Source: DATEDA01 sp963820965
GTDB taxonomy: Bacteria > Pseudomonadota > Gammaproteobacteria > Burkholderiales > SG8-39
Length of the DNA stretch: 64,000 bases
Assembly (NCBI GenBank): GCA_963820965.1
Contig: CAWGCC010000036.1
Span: forward strand, 1 to 64,000
Direction: 5' to 3'
Shown here: piece by piece, positions 17,211 through 25,577 of the stretch
How the letters are laid out: every line of letters begins with the position of its first letter
Position numbering within the stretch: position 1 is the stretch's first letter
The notes under the pieces: model-generated
The model's input: only the letters and a program-made list of their open reading frames with translations
Databases searched by the model: none
What the model was told of the DNA's origin: nothing
Position numbers and translations under genes: made by a program

Positions 17211-19025
17211 TTACGGCAAGGAAAACACGGTCAGCACGCCACCGAGGTCGGTGTACTTGCGACAACTCCTTGTAGCCGCCTACCGCGCCGAGCCCCTCGG
17301 TTCCCTTCTCGGGGTCGAGGCCCGCGGCGAGGCCGATGCCGGCCCAACCGCCGATCCCGGAGAGCACGCCGATGTACTGCTTGCCCTTGTGCTCCCAGGT
17401 GTTCAGGTTGCCGATGATGCCGGACGGCGTCTTGAACTTGTACAGCTCCTTGGTGATGTCGTTCGCATCGACGCACTTCACGTAGCCCTCGAGCGTCCCG
17501 TAGCAGGCGACGCCGCCGGCGGTGACGAGCGCGCCGCTCCACACCGAGAACTTCTCGGGCTTGGACTTCACGATCTTGCCGGTCCCGGCGTCCCACATGA
17601 TGAAGTTGCCCATGCCGCCGTGGCTCTTCGGCGCCGGGAACATCGACAGCGTCGCGCCGACGTACGGCTGGCCCGCCGTGTACTCGACCTTGAACGGCTC
17701 GTAGTCCATGCACACGTGGTTCGTCGGCACGTAGAACATCTTGTTCGCCGGGTTGTACGCCGCCGGTTGCTGGTCCTTCGTGCCGAGCGCCGCGGGGCAG
17801 ATCCCTTCGTGTTCACGTCCGCGCCTTGCGCCTGCGTGCTGAACTGCTTCACGACCTGCGGCCGGCCGGTCTTCATGTCGACGTGCGTCGCCCAGTTCAC
17901 CGTCGGATCGTACTTCTCGGCGACGAGCAGCTCACCGGTGGCGCGATCCAGCGTGTAGCCGAAGCCGTTGCGGTCGAAGTGGACGACGACGTTGCGCGGC
18001 TTGCCTTTCACGTTGATGGCGTCGGCGATGATCATTTCGTTCACGCCGTCGAAGTCCCACTCGTCGTGCGGCGTCATCTGGTACGCCCAGCGCGCCTGGC
18101 CAGTGTCGACGTCGCGCGCGAAGAGCGTCATCGACCACTTGTTGTCGCCGGGCCGCTGCACCGGGTTCCAGGTGCTGGGGTTCCCGGTCCCGTAGTACAT
18201 CAGGTTGAGCTTCGGGTCGTAGCTGTACCAGCCCCAGGTGGTGCCGCCGCCGATCTTCCACTGGTCGCCCTGCCAGCTCTTGAGCGACGAATCCTTGCCG
18301 ACCGGCGCCATCTTGCCGTCGGTCCAGGTCATCGTCTTGTCCGGATCGATGAGCATCTCGGCGTCGGGACCGGTGCTGAAGGCCTTCCAGACCTGCTTGC
18401 CGCTGTTGATGTCGAAGGCCACCACGTACCCGCGCACGCCGAACTCGCCGCCCGAGATGCCGGTGATCACCTTGTCCTTGAACACGTGCGGGGCGTTGGT
18501 GTTCGTTTCGCCCTTCTTGGGATCGCCGTGCTTGACCTTCCACAGCTCCTTGCCGGTCTTCGCGTCGAGTGCGACGAGAGTCGTGTCCGCCTGCTGGAGG
18601 AAGATCTTGCCCTCGGCGAACGCGAGGCCACGGTTGACGGTGTCGCAGCACATCACCGGGATCACCGTCGGATCCTGCTTCGGCTCGTACTTCCACTTGA
18701 TCTGCTGGTCGTCGAGGCCGATCGCGAAGACCTTGTTGGGGAACGGGCTGTGGACATACAGCATGTCGCCGATCACCAGCGGGCCGCCCTCGTGGCCGCG
18801 CAGGACGCCGGTCGAGAACTGCCACGCGACGCGGAGATTCTTGACGTTGTCCTTGTTGATCTGCTTGAGCTGGCTGTAGCGGTGGTTCTGCATGTTGCCC
18901 GCCTGCATCGCCCAGTTCTTCGAGTCCCCGGTGAGCTTGATGACATCCTGATTGGCGAGCGCGGCTCCGGGCAGAACGACCAGGCCGAGCAGAACGCCCC
19001 AAGCGGACGTGCTTCTTGCTGTCAT
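17211..19025 (-). CDS. xoxF: Lanthanide-dependent methanol dehydrogenase XoxF (two frameshifts)
   Basis: About 604 residues with a signal peptide (GVLLGLVVLPGAALA). Features of XoxF are all readable: the vicinal cysteines in VMCCDTVNRGLAF (about residues 126-127), metal ligands Glu in SGGEFGVRGY, Asn in YYGTGNPSTWNP, and the Asp-Phe-Asp of HDEWDFDGVN (18048-18056, residues 324-326). The extra Asp marks lanthanide use. A missing base near 17807 falls in the NTKGICPAALG motif, and an extra base near 17258 precedes the end KYTDLGGVLTVFSLP. AGGAGG precedes the ATG. The enzyme oxidises methanol to formaldehyde in the periplasm with PQQ. Confidence 0.95.
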
Positions 19026-19097
19026 CTGGTGCCTCCTTTTACTTGCGTGGCTATTTGCGGACCGCACACCGACACTTCGCACGTCTCATGTAAGCCG

Positions 19098-19114
19098 AGC
19101 TCCGTGCGTGCCCC
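19098..19114 (-). promoter_or_regulatory. Candidate sigma-54 (-24/-12) promoter for xoxF
   Basis: On the minus strand GGGGCACGCACGGAGCT matches the -24 core GGCACG exactly, with GG and GC ten bases apart as sigma-54 requires; the -12 half is weaker (GAGC for TTGC). It lies about 75-90 bases upstream of the xoxF ATG. A perfect inverted repeat about 90 bases further upstream would suit an enhancer-binding activator. Confidence 0.4.
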
Positions 19115-19199
19115 TTGCTATGCGCGTGTCTTGTCGACCACTCTATACCAGATGCTTCTGCCGCCACCGGACTTTTCGTCGGATGAAACAGGCGCTTGC

Positions 19200-19224
19200 C
19201 GACTGTTCCAAAAGCGAACAGTCG
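19200..19224. promoter_or_regulatory. Perfect inverted repeat in the xoxF / pterin dehydratase intergenic region
   Basis: CGACTGTTC and GAACAGTCG form a perfect 9-base inverted repeat around a 7-base spacer (CAAAAGC). It lies 175 bases from the xoxF start and 96 bases from the divergent dehydratase start. Its size and place suggest a dimeric regulator site, perhaps the enhancer for the candidate sigma-54 promoter. The protein that binds is unknown. Confidence 0.55.
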
Positions 19225-19319
19225 CGCGCGGGATTGTGTCAAAAGTGAGAGCCGCTCGAACGTGCGCCCGGCTCCTGCGGGAGTGCTAGACTGATCCGGC
19301 CCGTACGGGAGAAGGAATC

Positions 19320-19700
19320 ATGGAGCGCGAGAAGCACCGGACCTACTCCGAGTCCGAGATCAAGGAACGCCTCCAGCGCGAGCTGCCCCACTGGTACTTC
19401 GAGGACGGCTGGATCCGCCGCAAGTACCGCACCGAAGGGTGGAAAGGCACGCTGATGGTGGTGAACACGGTGGGCCATCTCGCCGAGGCGGCGTGGCATC
19501 ACCCCGACCTCACGGTGTCGTACGCGTTCGTCATCGTGAAGCTGCAGAGCCACGATGCCAAGGGCATCACGGACCGCGACTTCGAGCTCGCGAAGAAGAT
19601 CGAGGCGGTCGTCCAATGGCAGCCGGCCAAGGATGGCGGTGCGCTCGCCGGTACGCCCACCGACGATCAGCGGTTCCGCTACATCAAGTACGACGCTTGA
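19320..19700 (+). CDS. Pterin-4a-carbinolamine dehydratase family protein
   Basis: A 126-residue DCoH/PhhB-fold protein. The signature HPDLTVSYAFVIVKLQSHDAKGITDRDFELAKKIE contains the family's His and Thr-Asp-x-Asp residues. In this family the enzyme dehydrates 4a-hydroxytetrahydrobiopterin, but copies placed in H4MPT gene clusters probably act on a methanopterin precursor or have a binding role; that is inference from context. It is the first gene of the plus-strand set divergent from xoxF and overlaps the next gene in a TTGA junction. Confidence 0.88.
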   Translation: MEREKHRTYSESEIKERLQRELPHWYFEDGWIRRKYRTEGWKGTLMVVNTVGHLAEAAWHHPDLTVSYAFVIVKLQSHDAKGITDRDFELAKKIEAVVQWQPAKDGGALAGTPTDDQRFRYIKYDA

Positions 19701-20620
19701 GGGCCTTCGGCGCGCGCTTTTGCTGCGCCGCCATAATCGCCAGCGGCACGGCGGCTGCCGGCGACGCGCTTCCGGTAACGGAAATTGCCGCCGGCATCCA
19801 CGTGCATGTCGGCGCGCAGGCCGAGGCGTCCCCCTCGAACCGCGGTGCGATCGCGAACATCGGCTTCATCGTCGGCAGCCGCTGCGTGGCGGTGATCGAC
19901 ACCGGCGGCAGCCCGGATGTCGGGCGCTCGCTGCGGGCAGCCGTCCGCAAGGTCACGCCGCTTCCGGTCTGCTACGTCGTGAATACCCATGTTCATCCCG
20001 ACCACATCCTCGGCAACGCCGCGTTCGTAGCGGATCGTCCGGAGTTCGTGGGGCACGCGAAGCTCGCCGCGGCCATGGCGGCCCGCGGCCGGGTCTACGT
20101 CGCCGCAGCGAAGCGCACGCTCGGCCCGGATGCGGCCGACGCCGAGATCATCCCGCCGACGCGCGCCGTGACAGGGAGCGCGACCCTCGACCTCGGTGAC
20201 CGGACGCTCGAGCTGCGCGCGTGGCCGACGGCACATACCGACCACGATCTGACGATATTCGACGAGCGGACCGAAACGCTGTGGCTGTCGGATCTGCTGT
20301 TCATCGAGCGCATTCCCGTGGTCGACGGGAGCTTGCGCGGGTGGCTCCAGGTGCTCGCCGACCTGAAGCGCTTCACGGCCAGGCTCGTGGTGCCGGGCCA
20401 CGGCAACGTGACCGGCGACTGGCCCGGGGCGAGCGCCGCGCAGGAGCGCTATCTGCGCGCGCTGCTGAGCGAGACCCGGGCAGCGCTGCGCGCCCGGAAG
20501 ACGCTCCAGGAGGCGGTCGAGACCAGCGGCGGAAGCGGGCGCGGCGAGTGGCTGCTGTTCGACGCCTTCCATCGACGCAACGTCACCGCGGCCTTTGCCG
20601 AACTCGAATGGGAAGAGTAA
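19697..20620 (+). CDS. Exported metallo-beta-lactamase-fold hydrolase of the quinoprotein relay set
   Basis: A 307-residue protein with a short signal peptide (FCCAAIIASGTAAA) and the metallo-beta-lactamase metal motif THVHPDH, plus a distal His in AHTDHDL and in VVPGHGNV. The body matches the quinoprotein relay system zinc metallohydrolases known only from clusters with PQQ dehydrogenases and a SoxYZ-like carrier. The start is placed at the TTG overlapping the stop of the dehydratase gene, because the signal peptide follows directly. Substrate is unknown; a thiol-ester or sulfur-bound adduct on the carrier is one idea. Confidence 0.8.
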   Translation: MRAFGARFCCAAIIASGTAAAGDALPVTEIAAGIHVHVGAQAEASPSNRGAIANIGFIVGSRCVAVIDTGGSPDVGRSLRAAVRKVTPLPVCYVVNTHVHPDHILGNAAFVADRPEFVGHAKLAAAMAARGRVYVAAAKRTLGPDAADAEIIPPTRAVTGSATLDLGDRTLELRAWPTAHTDHDLTIFDERTETLWLSDLLFIERIPVVDGSLRGWLQVLADLKRFTARLVVPGHGNVTGDWPGASAAQERYLRALLSETRAALRARKTLQEAVETSGGSGRGEWLLFDAFHRRNVTAAFAELEWEE

Positions 20621-20659
20621 TGTTGCTCTGACCTTCGGCCGGGCCCTCGGAGACCCCCC

Positions 20660-21490
20660 TTGCACATCTCGAGACGCTTTCTGCTCCGCGCCGCGCTCGC
20701 CGGCCTCGCGGTCATCCTCCATGCCGGGGTCCGGGCAAACGACGTGCCCGACCCCGAAACGGCGATCTGGCAGAAGCTCAAGCGTTCGCTGTTCGAGAAT
20801 CGGCCGGTTGCGAGCGATGCGCGCGGCATCGTCGAGCTCGTCACCCCCGTCCGCGCCGAGGACGCGGCCGTCGTGCCGGTCGCCATCCGCACCCAGCTCA
20901 CCCAGCGGCCGGAGCGCTATGTCCGCCGCATCTACCTGATCGTGGACAAGAACCCCTCGCCGCTCGCGGCGATGTTCGAGCTCACGCCGGAAAGCGGACG
21001 CGCCGATCTCGAAACCCGGATCCGCATCGAGGAATACACCCACGTGCGCGCCGTGGCCGAGCTCTCCGACGGCACGCTCTTCGCGGACACCCGCTTCGTC
21101 AAGGCGTCGGGCGGCTGCTCGGCGCCCGCCGGCAAGGATCCTGCCGCCGCCGCCGCGCGCGTCGGTCGCATGCGCCTCGCCGTCGACGGCAACGTGAGCT
21201 ACAACCAGCCGGCCCTCGCGCAGCTGATGATCAGCCACCCGAACGACTCGGGCCTGGTGATGGACCAGCTGACGCGCCACTACACCCCGGCGTACTTCGT
21301 GCGCTCGATCAAGGTGACCTACGCCGGCCGGCCGATCCTCACCGCCGAGGTCGATTTCTCGATCAGCGAGAACCCGAACTTCCGCTTCTATTTCGTGCCC
21401 GTCGGCGACGGCGAGCTGAAGGCGGAGGCGGTCGACACCAAGGAGCTCAGGTTCGAGACGACGCTCGCCGTCCGGCGCGGCCCGGGTTGA
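20660..21490 (+). CDS. Quinoprotein-associated SoxYZ-like carrier protein
   Basis: A 276-residue fusion of SoxY-like and SoxZ-like domains. The Tat-like leader is SRRFLLRAALAGLAVIL. The SoxY part contains a conserved cysteine in KASGGCSAPAGKD, the position at which SoxY carries covalent intermediates. The SoxZ part follows from about residue 180 (MISHPNDSGLVMDQLT ... YFVRSIKVTYAGRPIL). Proteins with this fusion are found next to PQQ dehydrogenases and the paired metallohydrolases. The start is a TTG at 20660 with the leader immediately after it. The carried group is unknown; a C1 or sulfur species is inference. Confidence 0.82.
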   Translation: MHISRRFLLRAALAGLAVILHAGVRANDVPDPETAIWQKLKRSLFENRPVASDARGIVELVTPVRAEDAAVVPVAIRTQLTQRPERYVRRIYLIVDKNPSPLAAMFELTPESGRADLETRIRIEEYTHVRAVAELSDGTLFADTRFVKASGGCSAPAGKDPAAAAARVGRMRLAVDGNVSYNQPALAQLMISHPNDSGLVMDQLTRHYTPAYFVRSIKVTYAGRPILTAEVDFSISENPNFRFYFVPVGDGELKAEAVDTKELRFETTLAVRRGPG

Positions 21491-21856
21491 TCAGCGCGGC
21501 ACGTCGCAACGCTTCATCGCCTCGCCCTGGATCTTGACGTAGCGCTGCGCCATTTCGCGCGTCTTCGGCGGATCGCGGAACGCGCCGCCCCGCTCGCCGC
21601 CGAGACTCTGAAAGCGCGCCGCGGTGGCCGCCTCGACGAAATCGTCGTAGGGGAGCTTCGTGGCGATATCGTCGATCACGCACGAGCACTTGTAGAGGAA
21701 CTCCTGCTTGCCGCCGTTCTTCTGCATGCACTCGAGGACGAACTCGACGCGATCCACGGTGGGGTAGACCTTGGCGCCTTTGCCCTGCGCAGCTACAGTG
21801 CCGGCCGGAACGATGGCCAATGCGATCACGAGCGCGATCCGGGCGGGCGACGACAT
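21491..21856 (-). CDS. Small secreted cysteine-containing protein of unknown function
   Basis: A 121-residue protein with a signal peptide (IALVIALAIVPAGTVAAQ) and a mature domain holding four cysteines, in LECMQKNGG, YKCSCVIDD and the C-terminal KRCDVPR. The CSC spacing and charged helices recall small periplasmic proteins found in PQQ-dehydrogenase clusters, but I cannot name a family. GAAGGAGG precedes the ATG. It is transcribed against the SoxYZ-like gene and divergently from the second metallohydrolase. Confidence 0.75.
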   Translation of the reverse strand: MSSPARIALVIALAIVPAGTVAAQGKGAKVYPTVDRVEFVLECMQKNGGKQEFLYKCSCVIDDIATKLPYDDFVEAATAARFQSLGGERGGAFRDPPKTREMAQRYVKIQGEAMKRCDVPR

Positions 21857-21914
21857 GGCTCCTCCTTCGTCGTTGCAGTCGGTCTGAGCCGCGATCGATC
21901 CTAGCACGCGGGCC

Positions 21915-22841
21915 AGCGCACACGCTCCTCGCGGCGCTCGCCTGCCTGGGCGGCCGGATGCTTCGCGGCGCCGTTCCCGGAGCCCGTCGCGCTCGGCCAG
22001 GGCGTCTACGTGTTCTATGGCGCCCGCGAGGAGCCGAGCCGCGCGAACCGCGGTCACGTATCCAATCAGGGCTTCATCGTGGCCGCCGCGGGGGTGATCG
22101 TCGATCGACAGCGGTTCGACCGCCGCTTTCGCCGAGCACATGATCGGCGCGATTCGCGCACGGACCGCCAAGCCGCTCACGCTCGTCGTTCTCACGCGCC
22201 CGGTCGACGACGCAATCTTCGGCGCGACGGTCTTCCAGCAGCACGGCGCGCGGGTCGTGGCGCACGAGGCCGCGGCGAAGCTCATCGCCGAGCGCTGCAC
22301 GCTCTGCCTGCGGAACCTCGCGAACGAGCTGGGCGACGACCTCACCGCCGGGACACGCGTGCCCCGCCCCGACCGGGTGTTCAAGGGCTCCCAACCGCTC
22401 GTCGCAGCGGGCCGCCGCCTGGAGCTCCTCGACTACAGCGGCGCCGCGGCGCCGGGAAGCATCGCCGTATGGGACCCCGAATCGGGGTTCCTCTTCGCCG
22501 GCGGGTTGACGAGCTTCGAGCGCATCCCCGAAACGCGGGACGGCGTTCTGGCGGATTGGATCCGGGCGCTGCGCGACCTCGCGCAGGTCCCGGCCCGGGG
22601 AATCATCCCCGCATACGGGCCGGCCGGGAACCGCTCGAGCCTGGAAGCGGTCGCGGCGTACCTGACCGCACTCGACGCCCGCACCGCGCAGGCCTACGCC
22701 GCCCGGGTCAGCCTGCTCGAGGCGCCGCGGACGGTGGCGATTCCCGAGTACCGGGACTGGGCGCTCTACGAGTCGGTGCATCCGCGCAACGTCCACCACG
22801 CCTATGTCGCCCGCGAGCGACACGAGCTGGCCAAGCCCTAG
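21915..22841 (+). CDS. Second exported metallo-beta-lactamase-fold protein of the quinoprotein relay set (two frameshifts)
   Basis: About 308 residues. A hydrophobic leader (LLAALACLGG) is joined after an extra base near 21956 to CFAAPFPEPVALGQGVYVFYG, and a second extra base near 22100 precedes DSGSTAAFAEHMIGAIR. In the metal region the usual THxHxDH is replaced by VVLTRPVDDAIFGATVF, so the zinc site is degenerate, while AHEAAAKLIAERC, FAGGLTSFERIPETRDG and ESVHPRNVHHAYV keep the family pattern seen in the partner hydrolase. The true start codon could not be fixed. Loss of the metal ligands suggests a non-catalytic partner. Confidence 0.7.
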
Positions 22842-22883
22842 GTGGCCGCGCCGATCCCGCGCACGGCCATGCCCCGTCCGCGC

Positions 22884-22911
22884 TTGGCGGCATCGCCGCG
22901 TGACATATAAT
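22884..22911 (+). promoter_or_regulatory. Sigma-70-like promoter of the regulator gene
   Basis: TTGGCG (22884-22889) and a perfect TATAAT (22906-22911) are 16 bases apart, 67 bases before the regulator ATG. The leader would be about 60 nucleotides and carries AAGGAGGAG as ribosome site. Confidence 0.55.
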
Positions 22912-22978
22912 CGTCACCGCAGCGCGAGCCGCAACGACAACAAACCACGGCGCAGCGCCTGCAACGAAGGAGGAGATC

Positions 22979-24940
22979 ATGCTTCAGCCGACCGGCACGC
23001 ATGCCCGGTTCATCTACTCCGTCATCCGGGGCACCGCGCGCGAAGACGGAGCGAAGGCACCGGAGCACGTGAAGCGCTCCTGGCTGCGCTGCCTCAACGA
23101 GTACGGGCTGGATCCGCAGTCGAATGCGGAGGCTGTCGTCGTCTCGCGCGAGGCGTTCCTGCTCTGCAAGGAGCAGAACGCCGAGCTGGTGTCGTTCGCC
23201 GACACCGAGATGGCGCACCTCTATCAGCAGCTCGCCGGCTCCGGCCACTCGATCATCCTCACCGACCGCGAAGGGGTCCTGCTCTCCTATTACGGCGATC
23301 CGAGCTTCAAGCGGGCGGCCTCGCGCGCCGGGCTCGTGCTCGGGGCGGTGTGGAGCGAGCGTCACGGCGGCACCAACGGCATGGGGACGTGCCTGTTCGA
23401 GCGCGCGCCGGTCATCATCCACCGCGACCAGCACTTCCTGACGCGCAACACCGGCCTCACCTGCTGTGCCGCACCGGTCTTCGATCACCGCGGCGAGCTC
23501 GTCGCCGTGCTCGACGCCTCGGGCGAGTCGGACCGGGCGCAGCAGCACACGCTGGTGCTGGTGAACATGTCGGCGCAGATGATCGAGAACCGCCTGTTCC
23601 TGCATCAGTTCCGCGACGCGTTCGTGGTCCGGTTCCACAGCCGCCCGGAGCTCGTCGGAACGTGGAGCGAAGGCATCATCGCGCTCGGCCTCGACGGCGC
23701 GATCGTCGCGGTGGATCGCGACGCGATGTTCCAGCTCGGCTGCAAGAGCCCCGCCGAGCTCATCGGCGCACCGCTCGAGCGCGTGTTCAACATCTCGCTG
23801 CCGGCGCTGGTCGCCCGCAGCCACCGGAAGTCGTTCCACCCACTGCCGATCTACGAAGCGCGCCATGGCGGCCGCTTCTTCGCCGTCGCGCAGGAACCCG
23901 AGTCCAGACAGTGGGGAACGAGCGCGACCCGGACTGCGGTGCGTGCCGAGCACTCGATCTCCACCGCGAGCCGCAGCGCGCTCGACGAGCTGAACCTCGG
24001 CGACCCGGTGATGGCGCGCAACATCCAGGCAGCGAAGCGGGTGGCGTCGCGCGACGTGCCGATTCTCCTGCTCGGGGAGACCGGGACGGGCAAGGAGCTC
24101 TTCGCGCGCGCGTTGCACGCCGCGAGCGAGCGCGCCGAGAAGTCGTTCGTGGCGGTCAACTGCGCCGCGATCCCCGAGGCGCTCGTCGCAGCCGAGCTCT
24201 TCGGCTACCGGCCCGCCCCGATCGCCGGCGCGCCGCGCGAGGGCCATCGCGGCAAGATCGCGCAGGCACATGGCGGGACGCTGTTCCTGGACGACGTCGG
24301 CGCGTTGCCCCTGCCGATACAGGCCCAGCTGCTCCACGTGCTGGAGGAGCGCGAGATGATCGCGCTCGACACCGAGACGCCGGCCAAGGTCGACATCCGC
24401 CTCGTGAGTGCGGTGCACTCCGGGATCGAGGAGAGCGTCCGGCGCGGCGCGTTCCGCGAGGACCTCTTCTACCGGCTCCAGGGTCTCGTGCTGACCCTGC
24501 CGCGGCTCCGCGACCGGACGGACAGGCGCGAGCTGATCCTGCATGTCTTCGCGCAGGAGGCGGCCGCGACGCCCTCGGTGTCGCTGAGCGAAGAGGTGAT
24601 CCATGCACTCTGCGCCTATCAGTGGCCGGGGAACATCCGGCAGCTGCGCAACGTCCTGCGTGCCATGATCGCGCTCCGCGCCGCCGACCGGCTCGAGCTG
24701 CGCGACGTGCCTCCCGACTACGGTCTCGGCCCCGCGGCGGCCGAACCGGCGCCGCTGCCGGAGACGGCCTCGCTCAATGCGCTCGGGAAGGCGGAGCGCG
24801 ATGCCCTGCTCCGCGAGCTCGAGCTCGAGCGCGGGAACATCAGCCACGTCGCGCGCAAGCTCGGCGTGAGCCGCAACACGCTCTATCGGAAGATGCAGCG
24901 GCTGCAGATCAGCTGGCCGATCAAGAAGCCCCTGCATTGA
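22979..24940 (+). CDS. GAF/AAA+/Fis-type regulator, AcoR-like, lacking a canonical GAFTGA loop
   Basis: A 653-residue bacterial enhancer-binding protein. An AcoR-type N-terminal region with a GAF domain (about residues 60-210, with WSERHGGTNGMGTCL) is followed by a PAS-like segment. The AAA+ domain (about 340-570) has Walker A GETGTGKE, Walker B GGTLFLDDVG and the R-finger region. The Fis helix-turn-helix NISHVARKLGVSRNTLYRK ends the protein. At the sigma-54 contact loop, where GAFTGA is expected after ELFGYR, the sequence is PAPIAGAPREG. It may therefore not activate sigma-54 in the usual way. Position between the xox and H4MPT genes suggests control of C1 genes. Confidence 0.9.
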   Translation: MLQPTGTHARFIYSVIRGTAREDGAKAPEHVKRSWLRCLNEYGLDPQSNAEAVVVSREAFLLCKEQNAELVSFADTEMAHLYQQLAGSGHSIILTDREGVLLSYYGDPSFKRAASRAGLVLGAVWSERHGGTNGMGTCLFERAPVIIHRDQHFLTRNTGLTCCAAPVFDHRGELVAVLDASGESDRAQQHTLVLVNMSAQMIENRLFLHQFRDAFVVRFHSRPELVGTWSEGIIALGLDGAIVAVDRDAMFQLGCKSPAELIGAPLERVFNISLPALVARSHRKSFHPLPIYEARHGGRFFAVAQEPESRQWGTSATRTAVRAEHSISTASRSALDELNLGDPVMARNIQAAKRVASRDVPILLLGETGTGKELFARALHAASERAEKSFVAVNCAAIPEALVAAELFGYRPAPIAGAPREGHRGKIAQAHGGTLFLDDVGALPLPIQAQLLHVLEEREMIALDTETPAKVDIRLVSAVHSGIEESVRRGAFREDLFYRLQGLVLTLPRLRDRTDRRELILHVFAQEAAATPSVSLSEEVIHALCAYQWPGNIRQLRNVLRAMIALRAADRLELRDVPPDYGLGPAAAEPAPLPETASLNALGKAERDALLRELELERGNISHVARKLGVSRNTLYRKMQRLQISWPIKKPLH

Positions 24941-24988
24941 GCCCGCGCCCCGGCCGCGGGCGCGGCCGGCGTCGGTTATCCTCGCGCC

Positions 24989-25577
24989 ATGAAGCACCCT
25001 GCCCGACCGCGCCTCGCCTGGGGTCTGACGGGATCCGGCCACTACCTGCGCGAGTGCCTCGACCTCGCGCGCACGCTGCCGGATGTCGACCTGTACCCTT
25101 CCAAGGCGGCAGCGGAAGTGCTGCACATGTACGGGTTCGGCATGGATGGGCTGCGGCAGAAGTTCCGGGTGTTCCACGACAACACCGCGAGCGCCGCGCC
25201 CGTCGGGCTCTTCTATCACCAGCACTATCACACGCTGGTCGTGGCGCCGGCGAGCTCGAACACCGTGGCGAAGTGCGTCGTCGGCATCTCCGACACGCTG
25301 GTCACGAACATCTTCGCGCAGGCCGGGAAATGCCGGGTTCCGGCGATCGTGTTCGCCTGCGACACCACGCCCCAGCTCGAGACCGAAGCGCCGGGCGAAT
25401 GGGTCACGGTGTACCCGCGGCCGATCGATCTCGAGAACAGCGAGCGACTCGGGCGCTTTCCGCTGGTGCAGGTCGTGGACAGCTTCGAGGCCCTGCGCGC
25501 AGCCCTCGAGCAGCGGCTGCGCGAGCTCGGAAGCGGGTGCACCCGAGCCGGCACTCGTCTCGACCCCGCCGCGGTGA
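24989..25577 (+). CDS. dmrB: Dihydromethanopterin reductase, DmrB-like flavoprotein (probable frameshift near its end)
   Basis: About 195 residues of the flavoprotein fold of archaeal-type DmrB: GLTGSGHYLRECLDLA at the N-terminus, a catalytic-region LVVAPASSNTVAKCVVGISDTLVTN, and VPAIVFACDT. It would reduce dihydromethanopterin to H4MPT with FMN. As printed, the frame runs through into the next gene. One extra base near 25550 explains this: the shifted frame gives APEPALVSTPPR and a TGA at 25575-25577 that overlaps the GTG of the next gene. I annotate two genes, but a real fusion cannot be ruled out. Confidence 0.8.
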
